Source: Channallabes apus
Lineage: Eukaryota > Chordata > Actinopteri > Siluriformes > Clariidae
Direction of reading: 5' to 3'
Assembly: GCA_030522415.1 (NCBI GenBank)
Contig: CM060108.1
Location: 54,600,452 to 54,664,451 of the forward strand
Length of the DNA stretch: 64,000 nt
The translations under genes were made by a program, and so were the position numbers. Within the stretch, counting starts at the first letter, position 1. Every line of letters begins with the position of its first letter. Below, piece after piece: positions 32,495 through 44,650 of this stretch. Below the pieces are notes generated by a model that was not told the DNA's origin, ran no database searches, and saw only the letters and a list, made by a program, of their open reading frames with translations.

Positions 32495-32789
32495 TAAGAA
32501 CAACAAAAAAAACTTAGCTGGAATAATATCTTTAAATACATCACTCACCAAGAAGCCGCCCATGGCGCACCCTGCCACCTTGGAGCCTCATCCCAGCCAT
32601 GCTGTTTGTAAACATGAATCATGGGTTGACCCCAGGACACCTCGCCACAATATTTGTTAGGCGCATTTGAGAAGGGCCGGTTCTAGACCAGACCATATGG
32701 AGGGGCAGTGAGAAATTTGAAGGGGGCATCCTGGAATAGCATTGTTTTTTCCCCAGATCATGCAACGGGGCGGGGGGGTGTGCGCGCCG

Positions 32790-33362
32790 TCAGATCATGC
32801 AACCTGTTTGAGCATCACATATTATTTGCACATTTATTGAATGGAAATGTTTCCGATTTACGTATGCAAATTCGTCTTCAGATGGCGCCTTTATAGCAAT
32901 GTGCGTGCAGTCGATGGCTCCGATTACATTAGGAAAACCGGCGATCGCTGCAAATTGCGCTTTATTGTTTGGCTTGTCAACTGCATGATATGGAAACCTT
33001 ATATACCTGCTAGACATGCGGATGATCCCGTCCCATACAGCTGGCACTGCACGGCTCAAAGACGACTGGCTTAATCCCGAGCGGTCTGCCGGTTCCCTTT
33101 GGAAAGAACCAGTTGCCAGGAAACCAAGCGTTGTCAGCACCTGTAAGGGAACGGGTAATGCGTGGCTCCTCGCTGTCTCTCTTTCCAAATTTGGACCCAA
33201 CACAGCACAGAGCTCCAGGAGGATAGCTCTTGAAAATCTGAAACAGCTAATAAGCCAGTCATCATCATGGGCCAGAAAATCACTGTGATCCCTAAAAACG
33301 TGTTCCCTTCGGATTCGGCCATCGACAATGTCCTCTAATAAGGCCAACACTGCTATTGCCAT
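32790..33362 (-). pseudogene. HARBI1-like nuclease, truncated
   Basis: The 190-codon frame has the HARBI1 N-terminal helical part (FRFSRAILLELCAVLGPNLE, LTTLGFLATGSFQRE, SQSSLSRAVPAVWDGI) and the first catalytic Asp context VIGAIDCTHIAIKAPSE with FHSINVQIICDAQ. It stops shortly after, so the second Asp and the Glu of the DDE triad are missing. The transposase would have cut DNA for cut-and-paste movement; this copy is dead. Confidence 0.85.
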
Positions 33363-34025
33363 AGACTGAGGGTTGTATACATTTGCAAATGCTTTTATAT
33401 GTTCTAAATCACATAATTGGTAGAAAAATATTGTGTCAATTAACCCATTTTATCAATTATAAATTTATAGCAATGTTTTTCACATGTGTTGGTGCGATAC
33501 TCTGTAGTGTGCAATTTAACATAATTGCCTCTAGGAGTCGCCAACAGAAATAAAACAAACACACACAAGAAATACACGTACGCCAGACATGAAGCTGGCG
33601 TGGAAGAACGCACACACTCACGTTAATTTCACTGTTAGTAAATCCGACCGTGAGCGTGAAAACTGACGTACTGTAAGCAAAGTTTTTGTGTGTACGCAGC
33701 GTTGATACATGAGGCCCCTGAAGACGGTTAGTTTGCTTTAAAGTGTGCACTTCAGTAGGTGCACTTCAGAAGGATTGGGACTGGACCAGTGAGAAGACAT
33801 GTTTAAGCACCTAGGAGTCGGCTGGGTGTGAAGCAGGAAATAGTGAAAAGCTTCAAGTCTGTAGATCCAAAATGTTTAGCACTTTTACTGCTATTACACT
33901 GAAGTAGAGTGAAACTGTTTGCTGAAATGTAGATATATATATATATTTAATTACCCAAGTATGGAGAACTTTAAGGCAGTGCTCTGTTATTTATTCTATA
34001 AATAATAATAATAATTTATATAAAA

Positions 34026-36555
34026 ATTTTGATCATCAAGCTTTTCTTCACGACATGGCAGATGTTAACTGGTCTCGAATCAGTCTGGTTCCAACTGTAG
34101 ACGAGGCTTGGTATTTATTTTATAAGTTTTTTAGGGCTGTTGTTGACAAACATGCCCCGATGAAAAGATTCAGAGTAAAGGATCGACATAGTCCTTGGTT
34201 TACCCCGGAGCTTACTATGCTTTTACAACAAAAAAACAGTCTTTGGCGCAAGGCTCGACAATCTAGATCCCCAGCAGATATTTTGGTTTTCAAGCAACTC
34301 AGAAATAAATCTTTACAAGCCGTTCGTAAGGCTAAAACAGACTATTTTAAGAAGCAGTTTTCTCTTAGTAGCTCTGATCCTAAAAAATTCTGGAATACAG
34401 TAAAGGAGATGGAAAATAAACCATCTTGTAAGCTACCTCCTTCACTCTATTTAGAGAACACTGTGGTATCTGACAAGAAGCATATGTTAGAGCTTCTCAA
34501 TAAGCATTTTATAACTTCTGGTTTAACCCTTGATTCTTCTAATTCTACTTCATCACCTATAAATCCTATTAATTGCTCTACTGCATCTCCTCCAACTCTC
34601 CCTCATCCTACACTACCTCCTTCCACCTCCTATAGTTTCATTTTGCGGTCCTTTTCAGAGGAGGAGGTTCTGGATGAACTCCTCAGGCTAGATTCCAATA
34701 AATCTGCTGGGTCTGATGAGGTGGATCCTGTCTTTTATAAAATTGCTGCCTCTATTATTGCCGTCCCCATCACAGATATATTCAATCTATCTTTATACAC
34801 AGGGCAAATCCCTTGCGCTTGGAAGTCAGCATTAGTGTTTCCTCTTTTTAAGGGTGGCGATCGGTCAGATCCCAATTGTTACAGGCCTATTTCTGTTTTG
34901 CCATGTATCTCTAAGGTTTTGGAAAAACTTGTAAAGGGTCAACTCACTGAATACTTGGAAGCTCACAACATCTTATCACCTGCTCAATCAGGATTTAGAA
35001 CAGGGTTTGGGTGTCTAACAGCAACTCTTAAAGTGTTAAATGATATATATTCTGCATTGGACTCTAAATTGTACTGTGCTGCTATTTTTATTGATTTGGC
35101 CAAGGCCTTTGATTCTGTCAATCATAAACGTCTTATTGATAGGCTTTATGATACTGGCTTCTCTGACCAATCCTTGTCTTGGTTTTCTAGTTATCTAAGT
35201 GATAGAGTGCAGTCTGTGAAATCTGAACAACTTCTTTCCCAGCCTCTCCCAGTCACCAATGGTGTCCCACAGGGATCAATACTTGGACCTATACTTTTTT
35301 CTATTTATATTAATAATGTAGCTAATTCTGTTACAGACTCATTTATCCATCTTTATGCCGATGATACAATTCTTTACTCTACAGGTCCTTCTCCAGCTGC
35401 AGTTTTGCAGCAACTTCAACTCAATTTTAATAGATTGCAAAAGACCTTTTCCAATTTGCATCTTCAGCTAAATACTTCCAAAACTAAAGTCATGTGGTTT
35501 GGAAAAAAAGGTCACATTTCATCTAGCTTTCCAAGTATCTGCTCCCTTGATGGGACACCATTGGAACAGACTACTGAATACAAATATCTGGGTATTTGGC
35601 TAGATAACACCCTGTCTTTTTCAAAGCATATTGATAATTTGAAGACCAAAATCAAATCAAAACTTGGGTTCCTTTATAGAATGCGTTCTGCATTTACATT
35701 ATCTGCTAGGAAAACTCTGGTGCAAATGACCATTCTCCCCATGTTTGATTATGGGGACGTTATTTATAGATCTGCATCCAAAGGCCTGCTTCAAAAGCTT
35801 GATGTTCTCTACCACTCTGCCATCCGGTTTATATTGAATGCTCCCTTCAAAACACATCACTGTACTCTGTATTCTTCTCTCAACTGGTCTTCATTGTATA
35901 CCCGTCGTAAGATCCATTGGTATATGGTCATTTACAATACTCTCATCGGCTTATACCCTTCTTACCTACAAGAACTGTTACACTTCTTTTCTTCTGGGTA
36001 TAACACCCGTTCTGCTAACCTGATTCAGCTGACAGTTCCTAAGGCTTCTTCTGCTTTTGGCCTGTCATCTTTTCAGAACGCTGCTGCTAGAGATTGGAAT
36101 GATCTGCAAAAAACGTTAAAATTGGACAATCTCATTCCTAAGTCTGTTTTTCATTCACGGATTTCAGCCCACTTCAAAGACGTCTGTAGCTGTTATTTTG
36201 ACTAGCTGCTCTTATTTATTGCTGCTCCACTCTTCACATGTCTATATGTGTATGTATGTATGTATGTGTGTATATGTATGTATATGCATATGCTTGTACA
36301 TATGTGTGTATATATATGTGCATGTGTGCCTATGTATCTGTGTGTGTGTATATATATGTATTTAAATTATTATTATTATTTTTTCGTAATTTCATTTATA
36401 TTTCTTAAAATGTTTTATTTTTTATCAGTTCCCCTACGTCCCCCAAAAGGCTCTGCCTTTGCCAGGCCACAGTTGTAAATAAGAAACCTGTTCTTAATCT
36501 GTCTTGCCTGGTTAAATAAAGGTAAATAAAAAAATAAAAAAATAAAAAATAATAA
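34026..36555 (+). mobile_element. 5'-truncated LINE with intact RT frame
   Basis: Non-LTR element of a clade different from the L2-like copies (I/Nimb-like by appearance, uncertain). It starts mid-ORF2 after the endonuclease and ends with CTTGCCTGGTTAAATAAAGG and an AAATAAAA tail near 36500-36560. (TATG)n occurs in its 3' UTR at 36247-36275. Confidence 0.85.
34055..36205 (+). CDS. LINE ORF2 C-terminal part, reverse transcriptase, open
   Basis: 716 open codons without a stop. Motifs in order: WFTPEL and KFWNTVKEME linker (residues 50-130), YRPISVLPCISKVLEK, QSGFRTGFGCLTATLK, IFIDLAKAFDSVNH (catalytic Asp), TNGVPQGSILGPILF, HLYADDTILY (YADD box), and the C-terminal thumb ending NAAARDWNDLQKTL. 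The first ATG is internal: the frame is open for at least ten codons upstream to 34026 (DHQAFLHDMADVN). The endonuclease is missing, so the element cannot move by itself. Confidence 0.9.
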   Translation: MADVNWSRISLVPTVDEAWYLFYKFFRAVVDKHAPMKRFRVKDRHSPWFTPELTMLLQQKNSLWRKARQSRSPADILVFKQLRNKSLQAVRKAKTDYFKKQFSLSSSDPKKFWNTVKEMENKPSCKLPPSLYLENTVVSDKKHMLELLNKHFITSGLTLDSSNSTSSPINPINCSTASPPTLPHPTLPPSTSYSFILRSFSEEEVLDELLRLDSNKSAGSDEVDPVFYKIAASIIAVPITDIFNLSLYTGQIPCAWKSALVFPLFKGGDRSDPNCYRPISVLPCISKVLEKLVKGQLTEYLEAHNILSPAQSGFRTGFGCLTATLKVLNDIYSALDSKLYCAAIFIDLAKAFDSVNHKRLIDRLYDTGFSDQSLSWFSSYLSDRVQSVKSEQLLSQPLPVTNGVPQGSILGPILFSIYINNVANSVTDSFIHLYADDTILYSTGPSPAAVLQQLQLNFNRLQKTFSNLHLQLNTSKTKVMWFGKKGHISSSFPSICSLDGTPLEQTTEYKYLGIWLDNTLSFSKHIDNLKTKIKSKLGFLYRMRSAFTLSARKTLVQMTILPMFDYGDVIYRSASKGLLQKLDVLYHSAIRFILNAPFKTHHCTLYSSLNWSSLYTRRKIHWYMVIYNTLIGLYPSYLQELLHFFSSGYNTRSANLIQLTVPKASSAFGLSSFQNAAARDWNDLQKTLKLDNLIPKSVFHSRISAHFKDVCSCYFD

Positions 36556-36559
36556 TGTA

Positions 36560-37605
36560 AAAAATATTATGTTAAATATGTATTTATCCTAAATATTCAT
36601 TTTGTCCCTGTAAGATTGTTGTGTGTACTTACACTAATACACACAGTGTGTTGTGTTACTGTAAAGGTACGATGTAGAAATATAAAGGGGTGGAGTTTTG
36701 TTTTAAACTGTGCATGACTTGTGTAAGTGATGATGATCAATTTATGCAAATATATGCAAAGTTTGTAAAAAAACAAAAACAAAAAAAAACAATCACGATC
36801 ATAACAGTCTCTCAGTCGTGTGTCCTGTGTGAACTCGACTCGGATTAAAAACGTGTTCTGTGTCACACCTTTACATCTCTTCTTCAATCTTTTACTAAAA
36901 TCTCTGATAAATATTCAATGGAAAAATGAAAAAGGTATAAATACAATGATATAAATAAATACAAGAGGAATAGATGAAGTCGTTAATGCATTAACAAAAT
37001 ACTCCTGAATAAACAGAATAATAAAAGAATAAAAGAAAAGGATACGACCTCCATTTGTGCTTATATCACTTGATTTATCATCTGGTTTATTTATCCTTTA
37101 CTTTTATTCTGTCCATTATTATGATTCTGTTCAATTAAACAATTTGTGTTTTCAAATTTCTGTCATTTAAACAATACATTTCTAATTTAATCACATTTAT
37201 TTGTAGGGATTTGTAATGCTATGCTAATTGTTTAGCTTAATCATTGTTTTCATTAGTCAACCTTTAAATGATTAGACATTTATTATGATTTTATTTCTTT
37301 TGAGATAAAATACAGCGCTGGGAGAAAGTAGTTTTTCTTGATTTTTTTTTTTTATCATTCCAAATGTTAATATTACACAAAGACAACCAGAGTTAAACCA
37401 AAAACTGGCCCTATGTGAAAAAGTAATTGCCCCCTGAAGCTAATAGCTGCCTGTCTTGGTGTCAGCGACTGCAGTCGAGTGTTTGTGACGGCTGGAGGGG
37501 AATCCTGGCCTGCAATCGCTTACATGTGACCAATATGAAAATAACAAGTGAATAAGTAAATCAAAACCCAGGAAGAGGGGGCAAAGACCCGTACTCCACC
37601 CTCCA
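36560..37605. other. AT-rich intergenic with Tc1 terminal relic
   Basis: Mostly AT-rich, no coding frame recognised. Around 37400-37438 the phrase CTATGTGAAAAAGTAATTGC is typical of a Tc1-like terminal repeat; its partner is not seen. Confidence 0.4.
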
Positions 37606-37610
37606 TCCAT

Positions 37611-37748
37611 CCAGCAGGTGGCAGTAGTCCAGCACAGCAGAGCATCAGGGGGTGACAGGGGAAGAAGTAAGTGAGCTGCAGTGTTTGTACAGCTGTGTTC
37701 TCCATGAAAACACTTCACACACACACACACACACACACTTCACACAGG
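37611..37748 (+). promoter_or_regulatory. CTCF-like site and candidate first exon of zinc-finger gene B
   Basis: CCAGCAGGTGGCAGTAG (37611-37627) fits the CTCF core exactly. TGTTTGTACAGC follows at 37682, then (CA)n and a donor G|GTGAGT at 37748/37749. The layout parallels 27775-27905. Confidence 0.4.
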
Positions 37749-37847
37749 GTGAGTTACAGTGCGGTTTGTTCTGTAGAAGGTTTGAGGAGCCCTGTGTGGT
37801 GTACATGAGGTCAGGATGTTGTTCAGGACACACACTCGGGCAGAGGG

Positions 37848-37884
<37 letters not shown>

Positions 37885-38130
37885 ACACGACCATCATCGT
37901 ATGATAAATGAGGTGTTTCTGCACTGCACTGTACGAGGCCTGATCAATCATACTCTGTGTTTAATAAACCAGACTTAACAGCTGCTGGGATTCAGCAATA
38001 ATCATTAGAGGTTACAGTTACGGATCTCATGCAGAATTTTGCAGTATTTTATTAAATCTACATCCTTATTTTACATTTATATTTTATGTTTTTTTTCTTT
38101 CTCCAACAACTGCAACAGTTATAAAGTTAA

Positions 38131-38223
38131 ATGACGTCGAGCCGTCTGACAGAATCTCCACAGACGTCCCGATGTGATGTCATCGCCGCACCCGGGAGCC
38201 CATACGCCTTGTCTTGTCATTCT
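38131..38223 (+). CDS. possible coding exon of zinc-finger gene B
   Basis: An acceptor-like CTTTCTCCAACAACTGCAACAG precedes ATG 38131. The frame runs 31 codons (MTSSRLTESPQTSRCDVIAA and on) to a donor TCT|GTAAGT at 38223/38224, phase 0. The finger frame downstream is open from 39484 and has a phase-0 candidate acceptor at 39500-39501 (weak tract), so a splice giving a longer N-terminus is possible. Confidence 0.35.
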
Positions 38224-38311
38224 GTAAGTATCTCCATTTTATAACTATCCTGATGTTACATTTTACTTTTAGATTTTTAGTTACAATTGCAAACAAACCT
38301 TTGTACTATAG

Positions 38312-38560
38312 AGGACGGTGGCTAAGAGGTGAGCACTGTGGTCTCGCACCTCCAGGGTCTGGGTTCAAATCCCACCTCTAGGTCTGTGTGCTTGGAGTTT
38401 GCATGTTCTCCTGGTGGTTTCCTCTGGGTACTCCAGTTACCTCCCAAAGATCTGCAGATTGGGCTAATTCCCATATGGCCCGTAGTGTGTGAATGAGTGT
38501 GTGTGTGTGCGTGTGTGTTGACTGGACGTCCCACAACCATCATAAAATTATGGGAATAAA
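38312..38560 (+). mobile_element. SINE copy (family B)
   Basis: GGTGGCTAAGAGGTGAGCAC and GGGTTCAAATCCC form the tRNA-like head; TTGGAGTTTGCATGTTCTCC and an internal (TG)n match the 16.3 kb copy. Diverged. Confidence 0.65.
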
Positions 38561-39483
38561 TAAATACAATGGCCACCATTGGTCTCCACGGTCCCTAGTT
38601 GGACTTCAGATGTTCCGAGATGGATGGACTCTGCCCATGTGTATATAGTGTAGAGCAGGAGGATCGAGGAACTGCAATATATGACCTCTCATATACACAT
38701 TTATTTCTCATGTACACGACCACACACAGTGAAACACGAGCTAAAACAGAAAGCTGGGAAGAATTTCAATGCAGTGGGAGAAATTTGGGTAAATGTATAA
38801 ATCTACAAATGAATGATTTACAAGGTTACAATACAAATATAATTAAAATAGTAAAATACTAAATGACTAAATATTAGGATGTGCAGTAATAGTAAGATGT
38901 GGCGTGTTTGTATGACAGCAGCAGTGTGAGTGAGACATGAGGTGTATATATACTGTATGGACTATATATACATTTAGATCAGTGCGGTGAGACATCGATT
39001 TTATTCCCCCATCTTTACTGTCTGCAGCTTTAGGGTCAACCTGAAATAAAGTGTGATGTTATAATGTCTTAAAAACAAGAAATCCTTTATGTTGAAAAAT
39101 AAAAAGCATGACCAGCGATTATAAACCAGGAATCAAAGTGTTGCTTCTTCTATAAGATCTGGCGCTGCATGCAATGCCATTATAGGGTGTGGCAACCACC
39201 AGCAGTGGTGGGGCTTGAACCCAGATCCTCAGATCACTAAATCAACAATCTAGAGCCTTAGCTGCCTGAACCTCCACTGCCTCACCGGGGGCCCAATGAC
39301 TCTCATGTCCATACATTTTAAATCTGAAGAGAATTCTGAGAATCCACTAATTCTGCTCTGGATTAGTTGCAGAGGTCAGATGGCACGTTCATAGTTGACC
39401 TAGTTTTTCTAATTAGTAATAAACTTTGCATTTCAAATAGTTTCTCTTTTTTCCTTTGGTCAAATTTTCCAGTCCAGATTTGA
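38561..39483. other. presumed intron with a minus-strand SINE relic
   Basis: At 39165-39290 a minus-strand tRNA-like head is seen (TGGGTTCAAGCCCC in reverse, then a GTTGATTTAGTGATC block). No coding feature otherwise. Confidence 0.35.
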
Positions 39484-40407
<924 letters not shown>

Positions 40408-40571
40408 TGACATCGGTGGGGAGAAACGTTACTTATGTCATTGCGTTTAAAAGCTGGAAAATGCAGCTGTTTGAAAATTACACGAACATCAAGGATACAT
40501 GTTTAACATTTTAGCATTTAGGCTTGTGATTGGTGTTAGGGATGGGATTCGTTTTAGGTTGCAGTTGGCCA

Positions 40572-40740
40572 ACTCAGTGATAGCTCAGTGATTAAGGTAT
40601 TGGTTTATAGCTCAGAAGGTCCCTGGTGTGAACCCCAGTGTTGGGCCCTTGAGCAAGGCAATTAACCTTTAACTGCTCAGATGGGATAAAATGTAAGTCA
40701 CCCTGAATAAGGGCGTCTGCTAAATGCCATAAATGTAAAC
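40572..40740 (+). mobile_element. SINE copy (family A)
   Basis: GTGATAGCTCAGTGATTAAG head, GGTGTGAACCCC, TTGGGCCCTTGAGCAAGGCA and the tail GGGCGTCTGCTAAATGCCAT. Confidence 0.75.
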
Positions 40741-40939
40741 TGGACTAATAATGATCCTAGTAATTGGATCATAATTATTATATCTCACCAATCTGATCCA
40801 AGACATGTGAGTCAGGTCTCGATGAGGTTTAAATGGAAAAAGAGATGAGGCATCTTGTTTGATTTTTAATTTGGTGTGCATCAAAGAATATTAGTGGTTT
40901 GAGATGACATCACTGCTTAACAATAAGCCTTGAATCTAT

Positions 40940-41135
40940 ATACAGTGGGGCAACAAAGTATTTATTCAGCCACCAGTTGTGCAGGTTCTCCCAGTTAAAA
41001 AGCTGAGAGAGAGAGAGAGAGGCCTGTAATGTTCATCATACTGTAGGTGAACCTCAACTATGAGAGACAAAAATAAGAAAAAATCCAGAAAACTCACATT
41101 GTAGAATTTGTAAAGAATTTATTTGCCACTGTTGA
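40940..41135 (+). mobile_element. Tc1-like terminal fragment
   Basis: ACAGTGGGGCAACAAAGTAT followed by TCAGCCACCAGTTGTGCAGG and GAGAGACAAAAATAAG matches a common fish Tc1 inverted-repeat end. The rest of the element is missing. A (GA)n is at 41006-41021. Confidence 0.6.
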
Positions 41136-43380
41136 TCAGGGCCATACTACCATGCAGCACTCATTTACATCGCTGCTGATGAAAATATTCAAGACAGGAT
41201 GTGTAACGTGAGTTTGTTACAGAAACTGTTGAAACTGACGTTACGCTACATCACCTGCTATCACCTTCCAGTTCTCTAATTTAACACAGTTTGGCTTAAT
41301 CATTGCTTAAGTCTTTATATTTAAAGTTTGTGTTTATTGAATAAACTGACTTTCCTACTTGAACCCTGGCGGTGTGTTCGAGCATTACTTACAGTAGCTC
41401 TAATATCTGCACATGAACTTATTCCACTGTAGCTTTAACTGTGCGGAGGTTCAGAGTTGCTGTGGCTTTATCGTACATAAAGGTAAGATCAGTTCCTCTA
41501 ATGAATCACTTCTGATCTGGTCTCCTGTCCCTCAGGGTAAAAGGTAATGTCACGTCTTTTACTAAATGTTCATTTATTCCTGATAGAAAGTTTCCAGTGT
41601 AAGAAACACAGCACACAAGAAGAAGAAGAAGAAGAAGATTCCGTTATTTGTCACATGTACTGTGCAGCACAATGAAATGTCTTCAGGCACACAATGTCCA
41701 GATCCATCCAGATTCTTAATTGACGTTTTGACAGTTGAACAGCGTCTGGTTGCTGGAGGACGTGCTGTAGTGGTGAAGCTGCAGAGATATCTACTGTAAC
41801 TCCATTACATTTCCTTATGCTTTTACTGCCGTGTGCTGCGATGGCTCGCTGCAGATGACAATTACAAGTCTCCTTTTTACTTTATTAACGTATTTTTATC
41901 CTCTTTTTAGGTTCAGTAATTATTGTAGATTAATTGTAAAAATGTAGCACAAATGAATAAAAAATATAGCAAAGTTTTATTTATTAAATCAACATTGAAG
42001 TCAAGACACTAAAAATAGAGACAGCACAGAGAACAGTTATATTACAGATAAAAACATTTTACAAATCCACCATTAAAAACAGTATTTTACTTTCATTCGA
42101 CAAACTCCAGGTTTCTACACTTCTAGTAAAACCGTAAAATATATAGTTGTATGCAAAAGTTTGAGCACCCTCGCTTAAAATAAATACATTGTTGATTTTA
42201 GGGAAAAAGGAGAAAAGAAATAAAAACATCTTTAATAAACTATTAAAAACAGTTGTTTTTTCTGCAAATACTAATGGACAGTTACTTTATTTGTTATGAA
42301 ATTAGGAATCCTGTGAATGAATACTATTAATTCAGCATTTATTAACAGCCCCAATGGTAAAAACAATCAGCTTACAAATGTTTTGAATAGCCAGTGGATG
42401 TACGGCCCTCTCCCCGAGCGGACAGGTCTTGGTGATCTGTCCCCCACACACACAGCATGTCCGGGTCAGGGTGATGATGTGACGGCCCGGCCACAAGCTT
42501 CAGACTGCATTTCCTCAAGCACGTCATGGTGGACTTTCTGACCGACTGAGTCACATTTACATCCAAAATTAGACGATATTTACTGGAATCCATTCCCTCT
42601 GTGCAGTGTGTGTGTGTGTGTGTGTAAATGCTCTTACTTTCACTATTAAACATAGCTTTGATTTCTAATGTTGATGTTTTAGCACGCAGCTTCACTAAGC
42701 GTCTAAGTGATCTCCATTCATCGTTGGTCTCTGATCGCGTTTCTCCACAGAGTTGACGGTTCAGCTCCATCCTTACAGGGAGTGAATGTGTTAAAGGCCT
42801 CTTAACCCAATATTAAACCTCCTTAGCTGTTGTCTTTACACCTGTTTCAGCCCAGTCATTTGTTTCTTGGCCAGGCCGTGTGTATTAACCATCAGGATGG
42901 TCTGAGATCAACAACATGATCCTCTGGTTACCTTCACTGTGATTATATTACAGGCCAGTAATGTATGGAATCCTGTGTTGTAGTAGAAATAAACCAATAC
43001 ATATGTGTAGTCTCTTGTAGGCGTTTGATATTTCATGTAGCACCATGGTCCGGGGCGGGGCGGTTTCACGTGTACTGTACGTGGTTGAGATGACCGAGAG
43101 AGACAGTCAACACCACGATCTTTAGACAACACCAACATATGGTACAGCGTGCCCGGGTTATGTCCGCTCTGTGTAGTCAAACCTCACTTTTTTTTCCCCA
43201 CATATCCGGGCCACCTCGCTGCTGGTTGATCATTAGCATTAGCATTGTGCAACACAACATATTTTTTTAAACGAAAAGTTTGGTGCTGTGGGTTTGTGCA
43301 TTTGAGGCTGCGAGACCAAAATAAAGGCAAAACAAAACTGTGAGCGACGTGACTTGACAGTTACGCTACAAACACCCTGC
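41136..43380. other. intergenic, Tc1-end relic, otherwise nothing seen
   Basis: Around 42145-42270 the text TATGCAAAAGTTTGAGCACC resembles another Tc1 terminus. A (GAA)n run lies near 41622-41638. No gene recognised. Confidence 0.35.
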
Positions 43381-43391
43381 CTTCGGGGAAG

Positions 43392-44420
43392 CTACGGGTC
43401 GTCTGGGTTCACCGGGAGGTTCCCGTGTAGACCGTCCCCGCTGCCGGACTTGTCTCCTGTGTGAAGCCGCTGGTGGAGCTGGAGCGTATTCTTGCGATTG
43501 AAGCTCTTCCCACACAGTAAACAGTGATACGGTTTCTCTCCGGTGTGAATGTGCCGGTGTCGGTGGAGAGTGCTTTGTTGAGCGAACGTCTGTCCACACA
43601 CCGAGCACTGAAACGGCCTCTCTCCGGTGTGAATGCGGTGGTGTTGCTGTAGCGTATTCATGCGACTGAAGCTCTTTCCGCACTCGGTACAGTAGTACGG
43701 TTTCTCCCCCGTGTGGATGCGCTGGTGTCCTTGCAGCGTTTTCTTCTGATGGAAACTCTTCCCGCACTCGGAGCAGTGAAACAGATTATCTCCGGTGTGA
43801 AGACGCTGGTGTTCTTTGAGAATACAGCTCTCACTAAAACTCATCCCACACTCCATACAGTGAAAGGGTTTCTCTCCCGTGTGAACGCGCTGGTGTCGCT
43901 GTACCGCGTTCTTACGAGTGAAACATTTCCCACACTCCGAGCACTGATACGGTTTCTCTCCAGTATGGATACGCTGGTGTGTTTGGAAGTTCTGCTGATG
44001 TGTAAAGCTCTTTCCACACCATGTACAGTGGTACGGTTTCTCCCCAGTGTGAACGCGCTGGTGTTGCTGGAGATTACTCTCTTGGGTGAAACACTTTCCG
44101 CACTGCGAGCACTGGTAGGGTTTCTCTCCAGTGTGAATTCGGTGGTGTTTCTGGAGGTCTCCCAGTCTAGCAAAACTCTTCCCACACTCCGAGCACTGGT
44201 GAATTTTTTTCCACACCACTTTCGGTGAGGCCTTTGTGAGGAACGTAGCAGGCAGACTACTGCAACTTACTGGGGACATGTTCTCCGATTTGATTTCTAC
44301 AGGGATCTCAAGTCTTTCTGAAGCATTGCCATCTTCTGCTGAGTCTATGGACAGGTCTAGAGGTGTGTGAAACTGGACGAAAGGAGCAGGAGATGACTGG
44401 TAACAGACCATCCTTCCTTT
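43392..44420 (-). CDS. C2H2 zinc-finger protein C (nine fingers) with N-terminal module
   Basis: ATG at 44411-44409. The exon opens at an acceptor (TATGTAG then AAAGGAAGG before the ATG). Residues 1-75 are a non-finger module ([32 protein letters not shown]); then nine regular fingers with HTGEKP linkers. Contact helices: [64 protein letters not shown] short tail ends PVNPDDP. A GTAAGT donor-like site sits inside the frame just after ENMSP (about 44271-44276) exactly where the duplicated exon at 45.8 kb ends at its donor. Probable nuclear regulator; strand is opposite to genes A and B. Confidence 0.88.
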   Translation of the reverse strand, partial: KGRMVCYQSSPAPFVQFHTPLDLSIDSAEDGNASERLEIPVEIKSENMSPVSCSSLPATFLTKASPKVVWKKIHQCSECGKSFARLGDLQKHHRIHTGEKPYQCSQCGKCFTQESNLQQHQRVHTGEKPYHCTWCGKSFTHQQNFQTHQRIHTGEKPYQCSECGKCFTRKNAVQRHQRVHTGEKPFHCMECGMSFSESCILKEHQRLHTGDNLFHCSECGKSFHQKKTLQGHQRIHTGEKPYYCTECGKSFSRMNTLQQHHRIHTGERPFQCSVCGQTFAQQSTLHRHRHIHTGEKPYHCLLCGKSFNRKNTLQLHQRLHTGDKSGSGDGLHGNLPVNPDDP

Positions 44421-44650
44421 CTACATAAAAAGGAAACAAAAAAAATATTTAAAACCAGAAATAATAGATGAGGTCACCATGAGCCTGTACACAATTTGAG
44501 ATCTTATCCCTGCAAAACAATGATTTACTCACATGGAAATACGCGTCTTCTCCTAACATACACACGATGCTGACAAATTAACAATAAACCCTGATAAACT
44601 ACTCACTTAGCATTGGCCAGATACTTAACGTACTGTACGTAACGTAGTTA

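Larger units (their letters stand above)
32145..33720 (-). mobile_element. PIF/Harbinger-like transposon
   Basis: Terminal inverted repeats CAGGGGCCTCATG are perfect at 32145-32157 and 33708-33720. AAGAC is present on both outer sides (32140-32144 and 33721-33725). It encodes a truncated HARBI1-type nuclease on the minus strand and a small cysteine-rich frame on the plus strand. PIF/Harbinger elements usually leave 3-bp target duplications, so the 5-bp flank is unusual or chance. Size 1,576 bp. Confidence 0.8.
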
